Positions 1 to 8,779 are shown, counted from the stretch's first letter. The stretch is DNA of 64,000 nt from Candidatus Defluviilinea proxima (GCA_016721115.1 JADKIW010000001.1:945501-1009500), one strand, 5' to 3'. Notes: generated by a model from the letters alone, not told the origin. Program-made: numbers and translations.

Positions 1-1054
1 CCAACGAGGCAACCAGAATGTTATCGCCAGCAATTACAGGGGTGGTGTAAATCTTACCGGCGTCGTCCTTGTTGTCGATCTGCTCGAACCACAGGGTCTT
101 ACCCGTCTCTTTTTCAATGGCATAGATATTGCCCGATTCAGTCGCAAGCAGGAGATGGTCGTTTTGAAGAATAGCGCTGGCTGTAATAGCTCCATCCGGC
201 TGAATACTCCAATTCAATGTACCAGTGGACGTATTGAAGGAATAGAAATTCCCGTCCAAATCTCCAAAATAGAGCATGTCACCATCAGCAACAGGTGTGC
301 TCCAGATCCAGTTCTTGGTGGCAAGGGCAGATTTATGCTGTCCGGTTTTAGGATCAAACTGCTCAAGTTGGGGATCAAGCGAACCAACATACAACATGCC
401 GTCTGAACCAATTGCGGGTGAACCCGGGATAGCTCCTGCCACATCTTCATGCCAAAGGATGTTATAGGTTGCAACGTCTACGGCATAAACACTATGATCC
501 AGAGATGTGATGAATACGCGCTCACCGTCCGTTACAGGTTGTGCCCACAAACGGCCAGCTAATTCAACAACTTTAACTGCCTGTTTTTGGGATTGACCGT
601 CATTCAAGTTCAAAACATACAGGTTGCCGTCTGAGTTGGGGGCGAAAAGAAGGTCGCCGATCACAAGAGGAGCAGCCACCCACGGACCTTTTGCGCCAGT
701 AAACATCCATTCAATGGCAGGGTTTTTGATATCTTTGTTCGTTACAAGATCAGCGGGGTTAAGCGCATATAAGATATGCTTACCAGCAGCGCTACCAACA
801 ATAGCCAGCCCGTCAGGCGTGATGACCGGCGTGGAGTAGAACTGGGCTTTGTTGTCATCAGGGTCTGCAAAACGCCAGACTTCCTTGCCATCGCTTAGAT
901 TGATACCGTATACAAAGGTCAGGTCAGATAAATAAGCTGTCGTTTCGTCCACAGCCAGGCCGGGCCAGGTGGTACCGCGTACAGAACCTCCACACGCGCT
1001 TAAAAGAACAGCGCCAAGCAGGACCATGCTAATTAACAAAAGTTTCTTACTCAT
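1..1054 (-). CDS. BamB-like PQQ-type beta-propeller lipoprotein (partial)
   Basis: The gene runs off the left edge, so its C-terminus is missing. The N-terminus (MSKKLLLIS, then LLSACGG) is a lipoprotein signal with a lipobox Cys near residue 21. The rest repeats PQQ-type blades, seen as recurring short motifs such as GKEVWRF, GNLYVLN, VYAVD and GNIYAIEKETGKTLW. Such proteins are extracytoplasmic beta-propellers; the BamB family scaffolds envelope assembly. It starts 16 bp after yidD with AGGAG upstream of ATG, so it is probably cotranscribed with rpmH-rnpA-yidD. In most bacteria yidC occupies this position, so a role near membrane-protein insertion is possible but inferred. It could also be a generic PQQ-repeat protein. 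Confidence 0.8.
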   Translation of the reverse strand, partial: MSKKLLLISMVLLGAVLLSACGGSVRGTTWPGLAVDETTAYLSDLTFVYGINLSDGKEVWRFADPDDNKAQFYSTPVITPDGLAIVGSAAGKHILYALNPADLVTNKDIKNPAIEWMFTGAKGPWVAAPLVIGDLLFAPNSDGNLYVLNLNDGQSQKQAVKVVELAGRLWAQPVTDGERVFITSLDHSVYAVDVATYNILWHEDVAGAIPGSPAIGSDGMLYVGSLDPQLEQFDPKTGQHKSALATKNWIWSTPVADGDMLYFGDLDGNFYSFNTSTGTLNWSIQPDGAITASAILQNDHLLLATESGNIYAIEKETGKTLWFEQIDNKDDAGKIYTTPVIAGDNILVASL

Positions 1055-1069
1055 TGGAAAATCGAACTC

Positions 1070-1360
1070 CTATGGAACGGGGTCGTAGCCCCCGGGGTTG
1101 AACGGGTTACATCGCAACACCCGCCACGCCGCCATGGCTGAACCTTTAAACACACCATATTTGTATACCGATTGATATCCGTAATGTGAACAGGAAGGAT
1201 AAAAGCGGCAAGTGTTCGGCGGCAGGCCTTTTGAGAGTGTCATTTGATATAGGCGGATAAGGGAAAGTTCCACAATGCGCGGTAGATTCCAAAGCGTACG
1301 TGGCATATCACGCAAACGCGGTTCATTGGAATAATCGTGCAAGTGAAATTCAGGATTCAT
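1070..1360 (-). CDS. yidD: Membrane protein insertion efficiency factor YidD
   Basis: 96 residues. The family core is clear: LIRLYQMTLSKGLPPNTCRF, then YPSCSHYGYQS and a C-terminal RCNPFNPGGYDPVP. YidD is a small membrane-associated protein that assists YidC-dependent membrane protein insertion. The start overlaps the end of rnpA by 11 bp, which is the usual rpmH-rnpA-yidD coupling. The N-terminal 20 or so residues are poorly conserved, so a later start is possible, but the overlap supports this one. Confidence 0.93.
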   Translation of the reverse strand: MNPEFHLHDYSNEPRLRDMPRTLWNLPRIVELSLIRLYQMTLSKGLPPNTCRFYPSCSHYGYQSVYKYGVFKGSAMAAWRVLRCNPFNPGGYDPVP

Positions 1361-1700
1361 GTAGAGGGGTGATAATCTTTGCGCGCTTCAACAGGTTGGT
1401 AACTGTTTCGCTGACTTCTTCAAGGGTGGCAGATGCCAGTCCGGCTCGAGCGATCAGGATCAGGTCCAGATTTGAAGCGATGGTTGGGATGATGGGCCGC
1501 ATCACCTCGCGCAAAAGACGTTTGGCCCGGTTGCGAATTACCGCTGTGCCGACCGTCCGCCCAGCAGTGATGCCCACACGTACGTGAGGCTCATCACTTT
1601 CCTGGACTATCAACACAACAAGCGGGTGGGCATAGGACTTGCCAGAACGCCGCACCCGCTTGAAATCATCAGACCGGGTCAGACGGAACTTTCTCTGCAC
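1350..1700 (-). CDS. rnpA: Ribonuclease P protein component
   Basis: 116 residues, normal for RnpA, the protein subunit that helps the RNase P RNA bind and cleave pre-tRNA leaders. The N-terminus (QRKFRLTRSDDFKRVRRSGKS) and the RNR signature (GRTVGTAVIRNRAKRLLREVMR) are intact. The start codon is GTG. It lies 21 bp downstream of rpmH in the conserved order and overlaps yidD. It is expected to share the rpmH promoter. Confidence 0.95.
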   Translation of the reverse strand: MQRKFRLTRSDDFKRVRRSGKSYAHPLVVLIVQESDEPHVRVGITAGRTVGTAVIRNRAKRLLREVMRPIIPTIASNLDLILIARAGLASATLEEVSETVTNLLKRAKIITPLHES

Positions 1701-1721
1701 CCGCGCCTCTTAAGCGCTGAC

Positions 1722-1892
1722 TTACCAGCGAACCTTTTTTACGTGTTCGTTCATTGTAACGGTCAATTGATGGCGACCACGCAGACGGCGGCGCTTGAGA
1801 ACAGCACGCCCATCAGCAGTGGACATTCGCTTGCGGAAACCATGTACACGGACACGGCGTCGAATTTTCGGTTGATACGTTCTTTTTGGCAT
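1722..1892 (-). CDS. rpmH: 50S ribosomal protein L34
   Basis: 56 residues. It begins MPKRTYQPKIRRRVRVHGF and continues with the typical basic segments RKRMSTADGR and LKRRRLRGRHQLTV. The C-terminus (NEHVKKVRW) is slightly longer than the 44-47 residues common for L34, as often seen outside Proteobacteria. ATG follows a GAGGAA ribosome binding site. It is the first gene of the rpmH-rnpA-yidD group and has a strong promoter upstream. Confidence 0.95.
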   Translation of the reverse strand: MPKRTYQPKIRRRVRVHGFRKRMSTADGRAVLKRRRLRGRHQLTVTMNEHVKKVRW

Positions 1893-1944
1893 TCTTTCTT
1901 CCTCGTTTCAAAAATAATAGCTGTCCCTATTTGAGGGGCACGGA

Positions 1945-1974
1945 ATTATACCGTAGGGATTTCGATTCGGTCAA
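1945..1974 (-). promoter_or_regulatory. sigma70-type promoter of rpmH
   Basis: On the minus strand TTGACC (1974-1969) is followed by an 18-nt spacer and a perfect TATAAT (1950-1945). The predicted start leaves a leader of about 45 nt before the rpmH ATG. It lies between the converging end of trkA and rpmH and fits high-level ribosomal protein expression. Confidence 0.8.
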
Positions 1975-1994
1975 TTCAGAGTCAGGGCAAAATG

Positions 1995-2687
1995 CTATTT
2001 TTTCCCGTTTCGCGTCGGGTAAACAGGAAAAGCAAGCAATTCCGACAGCTTTTGCACGCCTTCCGGGCTTGCAACTGCGATAATCTCATCATTTTCCTGC
2101 AATGTGCTGTCACCACGTGGCAGGGTCATCTCCCCGTCTCGGATGATCGCCGCAATTAGACAGTGCTCAACAAGTCCTAGGTTCCTGATCTCGACACCTA
2201 TGGCTTTAGCACCCGCGGGCACCTTCTCCTCCACCACTGAATAACGTCCGCGGCGGATCTTGAAGAGTGTCATCATATCGCCCAATGACATTTCTTCCTG
2301 GATCATGTGCGCCAACACATCGGAGGAATTGAGTGCAACATCCACCTTGAACTTCTCGTTGAAGAGCCAGGCATTGTTCGGGTTGTTGATGCGCGCAATC
2401 GTACGCGGCACATCGAACATTGTTTTGGCAATAAAACATATCGCCAAGTTGAGAGCATCGTTACTTGTTACTGCCGCAAGTACATGGGCATCCTTGGCAC
2501 CAGCTGCTTCCAACACTCTTGGCTCAATAGGATGACCTTCATAGATCACTTCTGTGGGAAGTTCCTGGTGTAAATGCGAAAGTAATTCATGGCGATTTTC
2601 AATCAGACGAACCTTCTGATTCTCATTAATCAACAGGTTGGCAAGACGTGCCCCCGTGCGCCCACCGCCTACAATCAGTACAAACAT
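1995..2687 (-). CDS. TrkA-type RCK protein (K+ transport regulatory subunit), second copy
   Basis: 230 residues: an N-terminal Rossmann RCK_N domain (FVLIVGGGRTGARLANLL, residues 2-19) and a C-terminal RCK_C domain (about 140-220) ending DEIIAVASPEGVQKL. Such proteins bind NAD(H), ATP/ADP or c-di-AMP and gate K+ transporters from the cytoplasm. It starts 2 bp after a related RCK gene, which lies 5 bp after a KimA-like permease. The three genes are therefore one transcription unit and probably one transport system. The two RCK proteins may pair, as CkrA-type or Ktr/Trk subunits do (inference). Confidence 0.87.
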   Translation of the reverse strand: MFVLIVGGGRTGARLANLLINENQKVRLIENRHELLSHLHQELPTEVIYEGHPIEPRVLEAAGAKDAHVLAAVTSNDALNLAICFIAKTMFDVPRTIARINNPNNAWLFNEKFKVDVALNSSDVLAHMIQEEMSLGDMMTLFKIRRGRYSVVEEKVPAGAKAIGVEIRNLGLVEHCLIAAIIRDGEMTLPRGDSTLQENDEIIAVASPEGVQKLSELLAFPVYPTRNGKK

Positions 2688-2689
2688 AG

Positions 2690-3352
2690 TTACGCCTCCG
2701 CCTTTACAGATAGACGTGCTGTCAGCGCTCCAATACCATCGAACGTAGAACTGACATTCAGCAAGTCGCCGGTGTGAAGCTTCGCACCCATATCAGGCAG
2801 GCATGAGCGACCTGCCCTTGTCAAAGCGACCGGACAGCACTCTTTAAGCGAATCCAATAACTCGCCTAAAGTACGGTCGTTCCATTCTTCAGGGATACGA
2901 ACCTCATAGATTTCTACTTCACCGTTCCCGGCAGAATAAACAACTTTTTCTTTGGGGTTGATCAACATTTCTTCCACACGTTGCGCTCCCCAAGTGGTGG
3001 ATCCAACGGTCTGCAATCCAAAAGCCTCGATCACACTGCGCAAACTGGGATCGTAGTTCCGCGCGACCACCACAGGCACATTGAAAAATTCACGTGCCGC
3101 ATGAGAGACAACAGCGTTTAACGCATCCGAATTTGTGACAGCCGCCAACCCATCCGCTTCACGGATACCGGCGCGTTCGAGCACGTTTTCAGCCAAGCCT
3201 TCACCTTCCAAGGTGCGCCCACGAAAATCGGGGTGAAGACGATTGAAAGCCTGACGATTGCTATCCACAACCACAACCTGATGACCGCTACTGAACAGAT
3301 GGTATGCGAGTTCCGCGCCAACGCGGCCGCAACCAACAATAATAAAGTTCAT
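2690..3352 (-). CDS. TrkA-type RCK protein, first copy
   Basis: 220 residues. The RCK_N domain starts at MNFIIVGCGRVGAELAYHLF (glycine-rich nucleotide loop), followed by VVVVDSNRQAF with the acidic ribose-binding residue. The RCK_C domain covers about residues 130-215 and ends HTGDLLNVSSTFDGIGAL. Cytoplasmic regulator of K+ uptake. It sits between the permease gene and the second RCK copy, with 5-bp and 2-bp gaps. It differs clearly from its neighbour, so it is not a recent tandem duplicate. Confidence 0.87.
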   Translation of the reverse strand: MNFIIVGCGRVGAELAYHLFSSGHQVVVVDSNRQAFNRLHPDFRGRTLEGEGLAENVLERAGIREADGLAAVTNSDALNAVVSHAAREFFNVPVVVARNYDPSLRSVIEAFGLQTVGSTTWGAQRVEEMLINPKEKVVYSAGNGEVEIYEVRIPEEWNDRTLGELLDSLKECCPVALTRAGRSCLPDMGAKLHTGDLLNVSSTFDGIGALTARLSVKAEA

Positions 3353-3357
3353 AAGGT

Positions 3358-5316
3358 TTACTCCTTCTCTTCTTTGTGTACATGATAGGGCACGTCTGTG
3401 ACGACGACCCCGTGTTTGTTTAATAGTTCTTGACGTAACACATTAGCCGTACGCATGTGCAAAGCATTATGCCAACGTTTGGATGGCATGAATTGCGGAA
3501 CAACGATGGTGATCGTCTCATTCGGCTGGCGTTGACCTATGATCTCTTCCAGATATTCCAACAATGGTTCGATAAAAAGGCGGTATGGGGAATCGAGAAT
3601 AACGAGACGGGTACCGTCTCCCCACATTTTCCATTTTTTCTGAACCTTTTCCGTCTCTGCAACATCCAGTGAAATATGCACAGCCGTCACATCATCAGAA
3701 AGAAGCTTGGCATAACGCAACGCATCCAATGTTCCCTGATGCACGCCAGCGACCGGCAAGATCACACGATGACGAGTCTGCCTGGTAGGCAAACCTTTGA
3801 ACTTATCGAGGGTAAGGTGCTTGGCTACATCTTTATAATGGCGGTGGATCGTAAAGAACAGTGAAACCAATAAGGGGATGATGATCAGGATGATCCATGC
3901 ACCCTCACGGAATTTGGTGACAGCAAAAACAACCATCACAATAGCAGTACAGACAGCGCCAAATCCATTGACGAACATCTTAAAGCGCCACTTCTTGTCA
4001 GGATGTAAGACCGATCCTGTTTCAACGATCTTCTCGCCTTCCTTCAATTGACCGATCTTCTTCCAGCGAATTGCCATACCCGTCTGGGAAAGGGTAAAAG
4101 AGAGGAAGACACCGATCGCATAAAGCGGAATCAGTAAAGTAACACTTGCTTTGAAGAGGATGATAAGAATAGACGCGATAATGGAAAGTGTAACGATACC
4201 GTTGGAATAAACCAAACGGCTCCCACGGAAAGTTAACTGTCGGGGAAGAAACCCATCGGAAGCTGCTAATGCACTCAAACGAGGAAAGTCAGCAAAGGCA
4301 GTATTAGCGGCCATGAGAAGGATGACTGTGGTCGCGGCAATAGTGGCAAGATACATCGGTCCTCGCCCGTCAAATATGGTACGGGTCAATTGCGAAACGA
4401 TCGTCTCTTCCTCGGAGAATACGCCTCCGATCTTGCCTGTCAGGAAGGAGATGCTGATAAAGAGCGTTCCTAAAATGATGGACATCCAGATCAAAGTAAT
4501 ACCGGCATTGCGACTGCGCGGTTCTTTGAATGCTGTAATACCATTCGAGATGGCTTCCACGCCTGTTAGTGCTGTGGTTCCATTTGCGAAAGCATGAAGC
4601 AATAAGAACGCACTAATGGGCGCAAGCGTTTCGGTAAGATGCATCATTGGTGGGTCAATAACCGTCCCCAAGGAGCCAGTGAAATAACGGAACAAACCGG
4701 TGCCCACTGTAATGAACATCATCGCGATAAAGAAATAGGTAGGAATCGCGAATGCAGTCCCTGATTCTTTTACGCCACGCATATTGATAATCATAATAAG
4801 GAGGACGGCCGCTACAGCGATCTCTACACGGTATTCATCCAGAGACGGATAAGCTGACACGATCTGCGCGACACCCGAAGAAATGGACACCGCTACGGTC
4901 AGGATGTAATCCATCAACAGCGAAGCGCCAGCCACCTGAGCGTACGATTCTCCCAAATTATCCCTGGAGACAATATACGCGCCGCCTCCGCCCGGGTAGG
5001 CATGGATCGTCTGTTCATAAGAGATCGTTACGATCATTAACAGGATGACAATCGCGATTGAGATGGGGAAGACATAGCCGAATGCCGCTGTGCCTGCCAC
5101 AGTCAACACACCTAATATTTCTTGTGTGGCATAGGCAGTCGACGATAATGCGTCAGACGCAAAGACGGCAAGGCCGACTCTTTTACCAATCGTCTGATGT
5201 GGCGCATCGGCTGTGGATAGGGGGCGCCCAATGAGCCAATGACTCAAGGAGCGCGGCGGCTGATAATCGCTCTGCCGCCGCATGATTTCGGTTTGATTGT
5301 TTTCAGGGGTTAGCAT
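3358..5316 (-). CDS. APC-superfamily permease, KimA/YdaO-like K+ importer
   Basis: 652 residues. The N-terminal cytosolic segment ends at FASDALSSTAYATQEIL, a signature of the KimA branch of the APC superfamily. About 12 membrane helices follow (GGGAYIVSRDNLGESYAQVAG in the first half), then a cytosolic C-terminal domain from about residue 490 (RHRVILPVAGVHQGTLDALRYAKLL) resembling universal stress protein folds. KimA of Bacillus is a K+/H+ symporter controlled by c-di-AMP. Two TrkA/RCK genes immediately downstream support a K+ role here. Substrate is inferred; amino-acid transport is the alternative. Confidence 0.78.
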   Translation of the reverse strand: MLTPENNQTEIMRRQSDYQPPRSLSHWLIGRPLSTADAPHQTIGKRVGLAVFASDALSSTAYATQEILGVLTVAGTAAFGYVFPISIAIVILLMIVTISYEQTIHAYPGGGGAYIVSRDNLGESYAQVAGASLLMDYILTVAVSISSGVAQIVSAYPSLDEYRVEIAVAAVLLIMIINMRGVKESGTAFAIPTYFFIAMMFITVGTGLFRYFTGSLGTVIDPPMMHLTETLAPISAFLLLHAFANGTTALTGVEAISNGITAFKEPRSRNAGITLIWMSIILGTLFISISFLTGKIGGVFSEEETIVSQLTRTIFDGRGPMYLATIAATTVILLMAANTAFADFPRLSALAASDGFLPRQLTFRGSRLVYSNGIVTLSIIASILIILFKASVTLLIPLYAIGVFLSFTLSQTGMAIRWKKIGQLKEGEKIVETGSVLHPDKKWRFKMFVNGFGAVCTAIVMVVFAVTKFREGAWIILIIIPLLVSLFFTIHRHYKDVAKHLTLDKFKGLPTRQTRHRVILPVAGVHQGTLDALRYAKLLSDDVTAVHISLDVAETEKVQKKWKMWGDGTRLVILDSPYRLFIEPLLEYLEEIIGQRQPNETITIVVPQFMPSKRWHNALHMRTANVLRQELLNKHGVVVTDVPYHVHKEEKE

Positions 5317-5344
5317 TTTTTCTCTTACTGCTTACAAAAATAGC

Positions 5345-5361
5345 CCTCGCAAAATGCGAGG
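5345..5361 (-). promoter_or_regulatory. 5' leader hairpin of the K+ uptake operon
   Basis: A perfect 7-bp stem with a 3-nt loop (CCTCGCA/TGCGAGG) lies between a TATAAT (plus-strand ATTATA at 5372-5377) and the permease start at 5316. No strong -35 or U-run is visible, so it could be a leader control element or an mRNA-stabilising hairpin. It does not show the ydaO c-di-AMP riboswitch core that I would recognise. Confidence 0.45.
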
Positions 5362-5451
5362 TGTGACGGTCATTATAGTCCAAATTCTAAAAACAGGATT
5401 AGCCTAAAAAATCTGATAAGCAAATTTGACAACAAAATAACATACAGCATA

Positions 5452-5475
5452 AACCCTTAACAGCCACCAAGGGTT
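5452..5475 (-). terminator. Weak terminator after the sensor kinase gene
   Basis: A 7-bp stem AACCCTT/AAGGGTT with a 10-nt loop lies 13 nt after the kinase stop codon. It is followed on the minus strand by a moderately T-rich stretch rather than a clean T-run. An overlapping alternative stem (AACAGC/GCTGTT) followed by TTTT faces the plus strand. Confidence 0.35.
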
Positions 5476-5487
5476 CGCTGTTTTTTG

Positions 5488-8277
5488 TTATCCGGGCTGG
5501 TTTTCTTTCGTCTGCTTAAGAGGAATGAGCAGGAAGAACGTGCTTCCCTTGCCCAATTCACTTTCCACCCAAACCTTGCCGCCGTGTCGCTCCGCAATGG
5601 ATTTCACGATCGCAAGGCCCAAACCTGTGCCGCGTTGCGCCAACGCTTCACGGTTCGTACCGCGATAGAACTTTTCGAACAAACGCTTCATATCATCTTT
5701 CGGGATGCCGATACCGCTATCTTTGATCGCGAAGGTCAAGGTCTCCGGTGTGGACAGCAAATTGACCATCACCTCGCCACCATTGGGCGTGTACTTGATG
5801 GCATTCTCAACCAGGTTGTACACGGCTTGATGCAACAAAGCCTGGTCGGCCTCCACCGCGTGAGGCAAATCTTTGGGGAGTTCCACAGAAAGGGAAATCT
5901 CTTTCGCCGTCGCATGCAGTTGCAAACCGCCGGTCACACGCTCGATAATATCAAGCACAGGGATACTTTCCAACTGTAAGCCCACGCCAAATTCGATGCG
6001 CCCGAGGTCAAGCAGGTTGCTGACAAGTTTCGCCATGTTATCCACACCCTGCACGATCATCTTGATGTAAAGTTGTTGATTCTCGTTCAGCTCACCGGCC
6101 ATCTCCAGCATGGTGGCGTACCCGCGCATGAGAGTCAACGGCGAACGCAGATCATGGCTCACCGTGGACACGAACTCAGATTTCAAGGTGTCGATCTCTT
6201 TGAGTTGCGTCACGTCGCGCATGATGCACACACGTCCAACCGTGCGGTCTTCAGCGACCATGGCAGAAGCCGTAGCAAGATAGGTCTTGCCGTTCGGCAT
6301 GTTGATCTCGGAGGTGCGTCCATCCTCGGATGACGCTTGCAACAAGTCATACAGCGGCTTGATCTGAATCGTCCTTTGCAGGTCTTGACGTTCGCCACGA
6401 CGGATCGTGATGCCAAAAATATGACTCGCAGCCGGGTTCGCCAAAATCAAACGGTTGGACGCGTCGGTCACTAACACCGGGTCTGGTGTGGAGTTAAGAA
6501 TTGTTTCCAGCTGACGGCGACTCGCTTCGACCGCCAGGAACAAGCGGATGTTGGCAACAGCCAACGCCGCCTGAGATGCCAGCGTGGTGATGAAACGGAT
6601 ATCCGATTCAGTGAAGACACGTTGTTTTTTATACGCCACCCACAACACACCGAAGTAACGGTTCTCATGCCGCAAGGCAATGGCGGATAAGGATTCGGGG
6701 TGAGGAAGATTGGGGTCAATATCCAGGCCGCGGTTACGGGAAAGAGCCGCCATCACGAGTCGATCCTGCTGTTGCGTGAGGGCAAGGATCTGATGGTCCA
6801 GATGCATGTACGAATCTTTTTCAGGCCCACTGGAATACCGGAAGGGGATCTCAACCAAGCCGGGGATCATATCGCGCGAAAGGACAACACGTGCCGAACT
6901 CGCTCCGCTCTCCACGAGGGCCTTGAGGACGGCATCGAGTGCTTCATCGAGTTCGAGGGTGGAGGCAACTCCCTGACTGGCAACCAACAATCGATTCAGT
7001 TCATCGAGGCGGCCTTGCAAGCTGACACGCATCTGTTCGAAGGCACGACGCAACTCACCGACCTCATCCACACCGCTGGTGGTCTGAAGCGGACGATCTA
7101 ATTTACCTGCGGCGATATGTTTGGCTTCGGTGGCAAGGTTTTGTAATGAGCCGGTCACAACGCGCAGACTCAAACGCAACGAGAACAACGCGAACAAACC
7201 GAGCAACACGATCATAACTGAGATCGGCCACGCGATCTCAATGGCGATCTGTTGAGTCTCTTGCGCAGGGACAGTCAATACAATGGACCAGGGGTGACCG
7301 GGCACCGGTTCAAAGTAGACCAGTTGTCGGGTCCCATTTGCGGCGGTTTCTTGAAAGAAACCTTGTTGTTCGGGGCGGCCACCTTGATATTGAGTCATCA
7401 CCTGCGATGTTTGTGGGTGATAGAGAATGAGTCCCTGCTCATCGATGAGAATCCCTGAGCCGTTCACTTCCTCCAAGCTATTCAAACTACTGACAAGGGA
7501 ACGCATATAAGGATTTGTTTGCAGGTCTGTCCGTGCGACCAACACGCGTGTATCTCCCGGCAATACAGCGAGGAACGAAATCCGTGCGGCACCACCGCTG
7601 GCATCAGGCGGGATCGAATACATTTGATTCGGTACGCCTTGTGCGGTGAGCACAACTCCCGTCTCTTCCTGTGCGGTCAACTGTGGAGAAAAGTCAGCGG
7701 GATAACTTGCAATGATAGAACTGGCTTGCAGGTCATACAAGATCAATTGATTGAAATAAGGGATCGACTGCATCTGCTGACCCAGCAACGCAGAGACATC
7801 AGTCGTAGAAGGATCATTCAACTGCGGATCAGAAGCGATCTGACTCGCGAGATTCTGCCCTGCTTCGAGGAAGAATGGGACACTCTGTGAGCCGACCTGC
7901 GCTACGCTGGAGAGACGTTCCTCCAACAGGTTGCGCGCAGCGCGGCCAGCGATGACCCAGTCACCGAACAACAGCGTGACCAACAAAATGGAAATGATGG
8001 TGCCAGTGCCGGAGAGGAAACGTGTCTCTATGCTTTTTTCTGCGGGCGAGGGTTGCAATGACCCCAAGCCACCCCATTGCACAGGGAAAGCAACTGCAAC
8101 GATCTGCGCCACGAGACCTGCGATCAACATCTCGCCGCCGAAAGCCAACGCCACCACACCGGCATTGCTGATCGCGTAATCCAGTCGCTCCGTCACAGAC
8201 GCAAAAGAGGACACGGTAAAGAACGCGCTCACCACGAACAACAACACGTGTGGGATGATCAAACTCAACGCGCCCAC
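5488..8277 (-). CDS. Sensor histidine kinase, main fragment (cache-HAMP-GAF-PAS-HisKA-HATPase)
   Basis: 929 residues read from a GTG. Order: two or three membrane helices, an extracytoplasmic sensor region (about 110-340), a membrane helix, HAMP (about 375-430), GAF (about 435-575), PAS (about 585-690), HisKA with phospho-acceptor His about 708 (VSHDLRSP), N box NLVENAIKYTPN, G1 DSGIGIPKDD and G2 GTGLGLAIVKS. It senses an unknown signal at the membrane and phosphorylates a response regulator; none is adjacent. The first helices appear to continue from the 8265-8765 fragment in another frame, so the GTG is probably an artefact of a frameshift and the intact protein would have about 1,092 residues. 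Confidence 0.85.
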   Translation of the reverse strand: MGALSLIIPHVLLFVVSAFFTVSSFASVTERLDYAISNAGVVALAFGGEMLIAGLVAQIVAVAFPVQWGGLGSLQPSPAEKSIETRFLSGTGTIISILLVTLLFGDWVIAGRAARNLLEERLSSVAQVGSQSVPFFLEAGQNLASQIASDPQLNDPSTTDVSALLGQQMQSIPYFNQLILYDLQASSIIASYPADFSPQLTAQEETGVVLTAQGVPNQMYSIPPDASGGAARISFLAVLPGDTRVLVARTDLQTNPYMRSLVSSLNSLEEVNGSGILIDEQGLILYHPQTSQVMTQYQGGRPEQQGFFQETAANGTRQLVYFEPVPGHPWSIVLTVPAQETQQIAIEIAWPISVMIVLLGLFALFSLRLSLRVVTGSLQNLATEAKHIAAGKLDRPLQTTSGVDEVGELRRAFEQMRVSLQGRLDELNRLLVASQGVASTLELDEALDAVLKALVESGASSARVVLSRDMIPGLVEIPFRYSSGPEKDSYMHLDHQILALTQQQDRLVMAALSRNRGLDIDPNLPHPESLSAIALRHENRYFGVLWVAYKKQRVFTESDIRFITTLASQAALAVANIRLFLAVEASRRQLETILNSTPDPVLVTDASNRLILANPAASHIFGITIRRGERQDLQRTIQIKPLYDLLQASSEDGRTSEINMPNGKTYLATASAMVAEDRTVGRVCIMRDVTQLKEIDTLKSEFVSTVSHDLRSPLTLMRGYATMLEMAGELNENQQLYIKMIVQGVDNMAKLVSNLLDLGRIEFGVGLQLESIPVLDIIERVTGGLQLHATAKEISLSVELPKDLPHAVEADQALLHQAVYNLVENAIKYTPNGGEVMVNLLSTPETLTFAIKDSGIGIPKDDMKRLFEKFYRGTNREALAQRGTGLGLAIVKSIAERHGGKVWVESELGKGSTFFLLIPLKQTKENQPG

Positions 8278-8765
8278 GAGGGCTGTCGCATTAAACGATA
8301 GAAGGGAGTACGATATCGTTGCCGCGCAAAGACCGAGAACAGTGCGGCCATCAAACCGAAGTCAAGAAGTGTGAAAAAGTTGTGTGTATCCCACACTCCG
8401 CGCAACAACCCACTGACCATGCCCAATGCCGCCGCGGCAATCGGTCCCAGCCAGCCGCCCGCAAGGATCCACGGGATGGCAGAGAAGAGCATCAGCCGCG
8501 AACCGGGGGGTTCCTCGGGCAAACCCGGCCTGGGCAACATGGGCGTTGAAAATTTCAAACCAAAGAACAATGCACCGAAAATAGCCGTCACAAGCAATGC
8601 GACAAATATCCCCCATGTCCGTCCAGTCCACTCCACCTGATAATTTCGCCAGCCGTATAGCGCCAACCCAAGTAGCCCTGCGAACCCAAACCATACCAGC
8701 CACCCCGCCAATGGAATGGGATTCAAGTAAGGCAGGTTGGTCAACAACGACGCAATGAACTGCAT
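8265..8765 (-). pseudogene. N-terminal membrane part of the sensor kinase, separated by an apparent frameshift
   Basis: 166 residues with about five hydrophobic segments (LAGWLVWFGFAGLLGLALYG, AIPWILAGGWLGPIAAAALG, FGLMAALFSVFA). The frame ends after RLMRQPSWAR, while the -1 frame continues as another helix in the main kinase fragment. Adding one C to the CCC run near 8272 would join both into one ORF. The domain resembles the multi-helix N-terminal sensor modules of other Chloroflexota kinases (family impression, not searched). It may be a real mutation, a sequencing error, or less likely two coupled genes with a 13-bp overlap. Confidence 0.65.
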
Positions 8766-8773
8766 AGAGGGAG

Positions 8774-8779
8774 ATTATA
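8774..8779 (-). promoter_or_regulatory. -10 element of the sensor kinase gene
   Basis: A perfect TATAAT on the minus strand ends 8 nt before the ATG at 8765, so transcription would start at or next to the start codon and the mRNA would be leaderless or nearly so. No convincing -35 is visible and there is no ribosome binding site, which agrees with a leaderless start. Confidence 0.45.

Noticed and set aside
1300..2083. Plus-strand ORFs over rnpA, rpmH and trkA
   Set aside because: They are shadows of conserved minus-strand genes with clear family motifs.
5317..5487. ydaO-type c-di-AMP riboswitch upstream of the KimA-like gene
   Set aside because: Only one short hairpin is visible in 171 bp and the conserved riboswitch core is not recognised. 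The gap also holds the end of the kinase transcript.
8265..8765. Independent small membrane protein gene translationally coupled to the kinase
   Set aside because: The following frame continues the same helix series and a single C insertion joins both ORFs, so a frameshift in one gene is the simpler reading. Coupling is not excluded.
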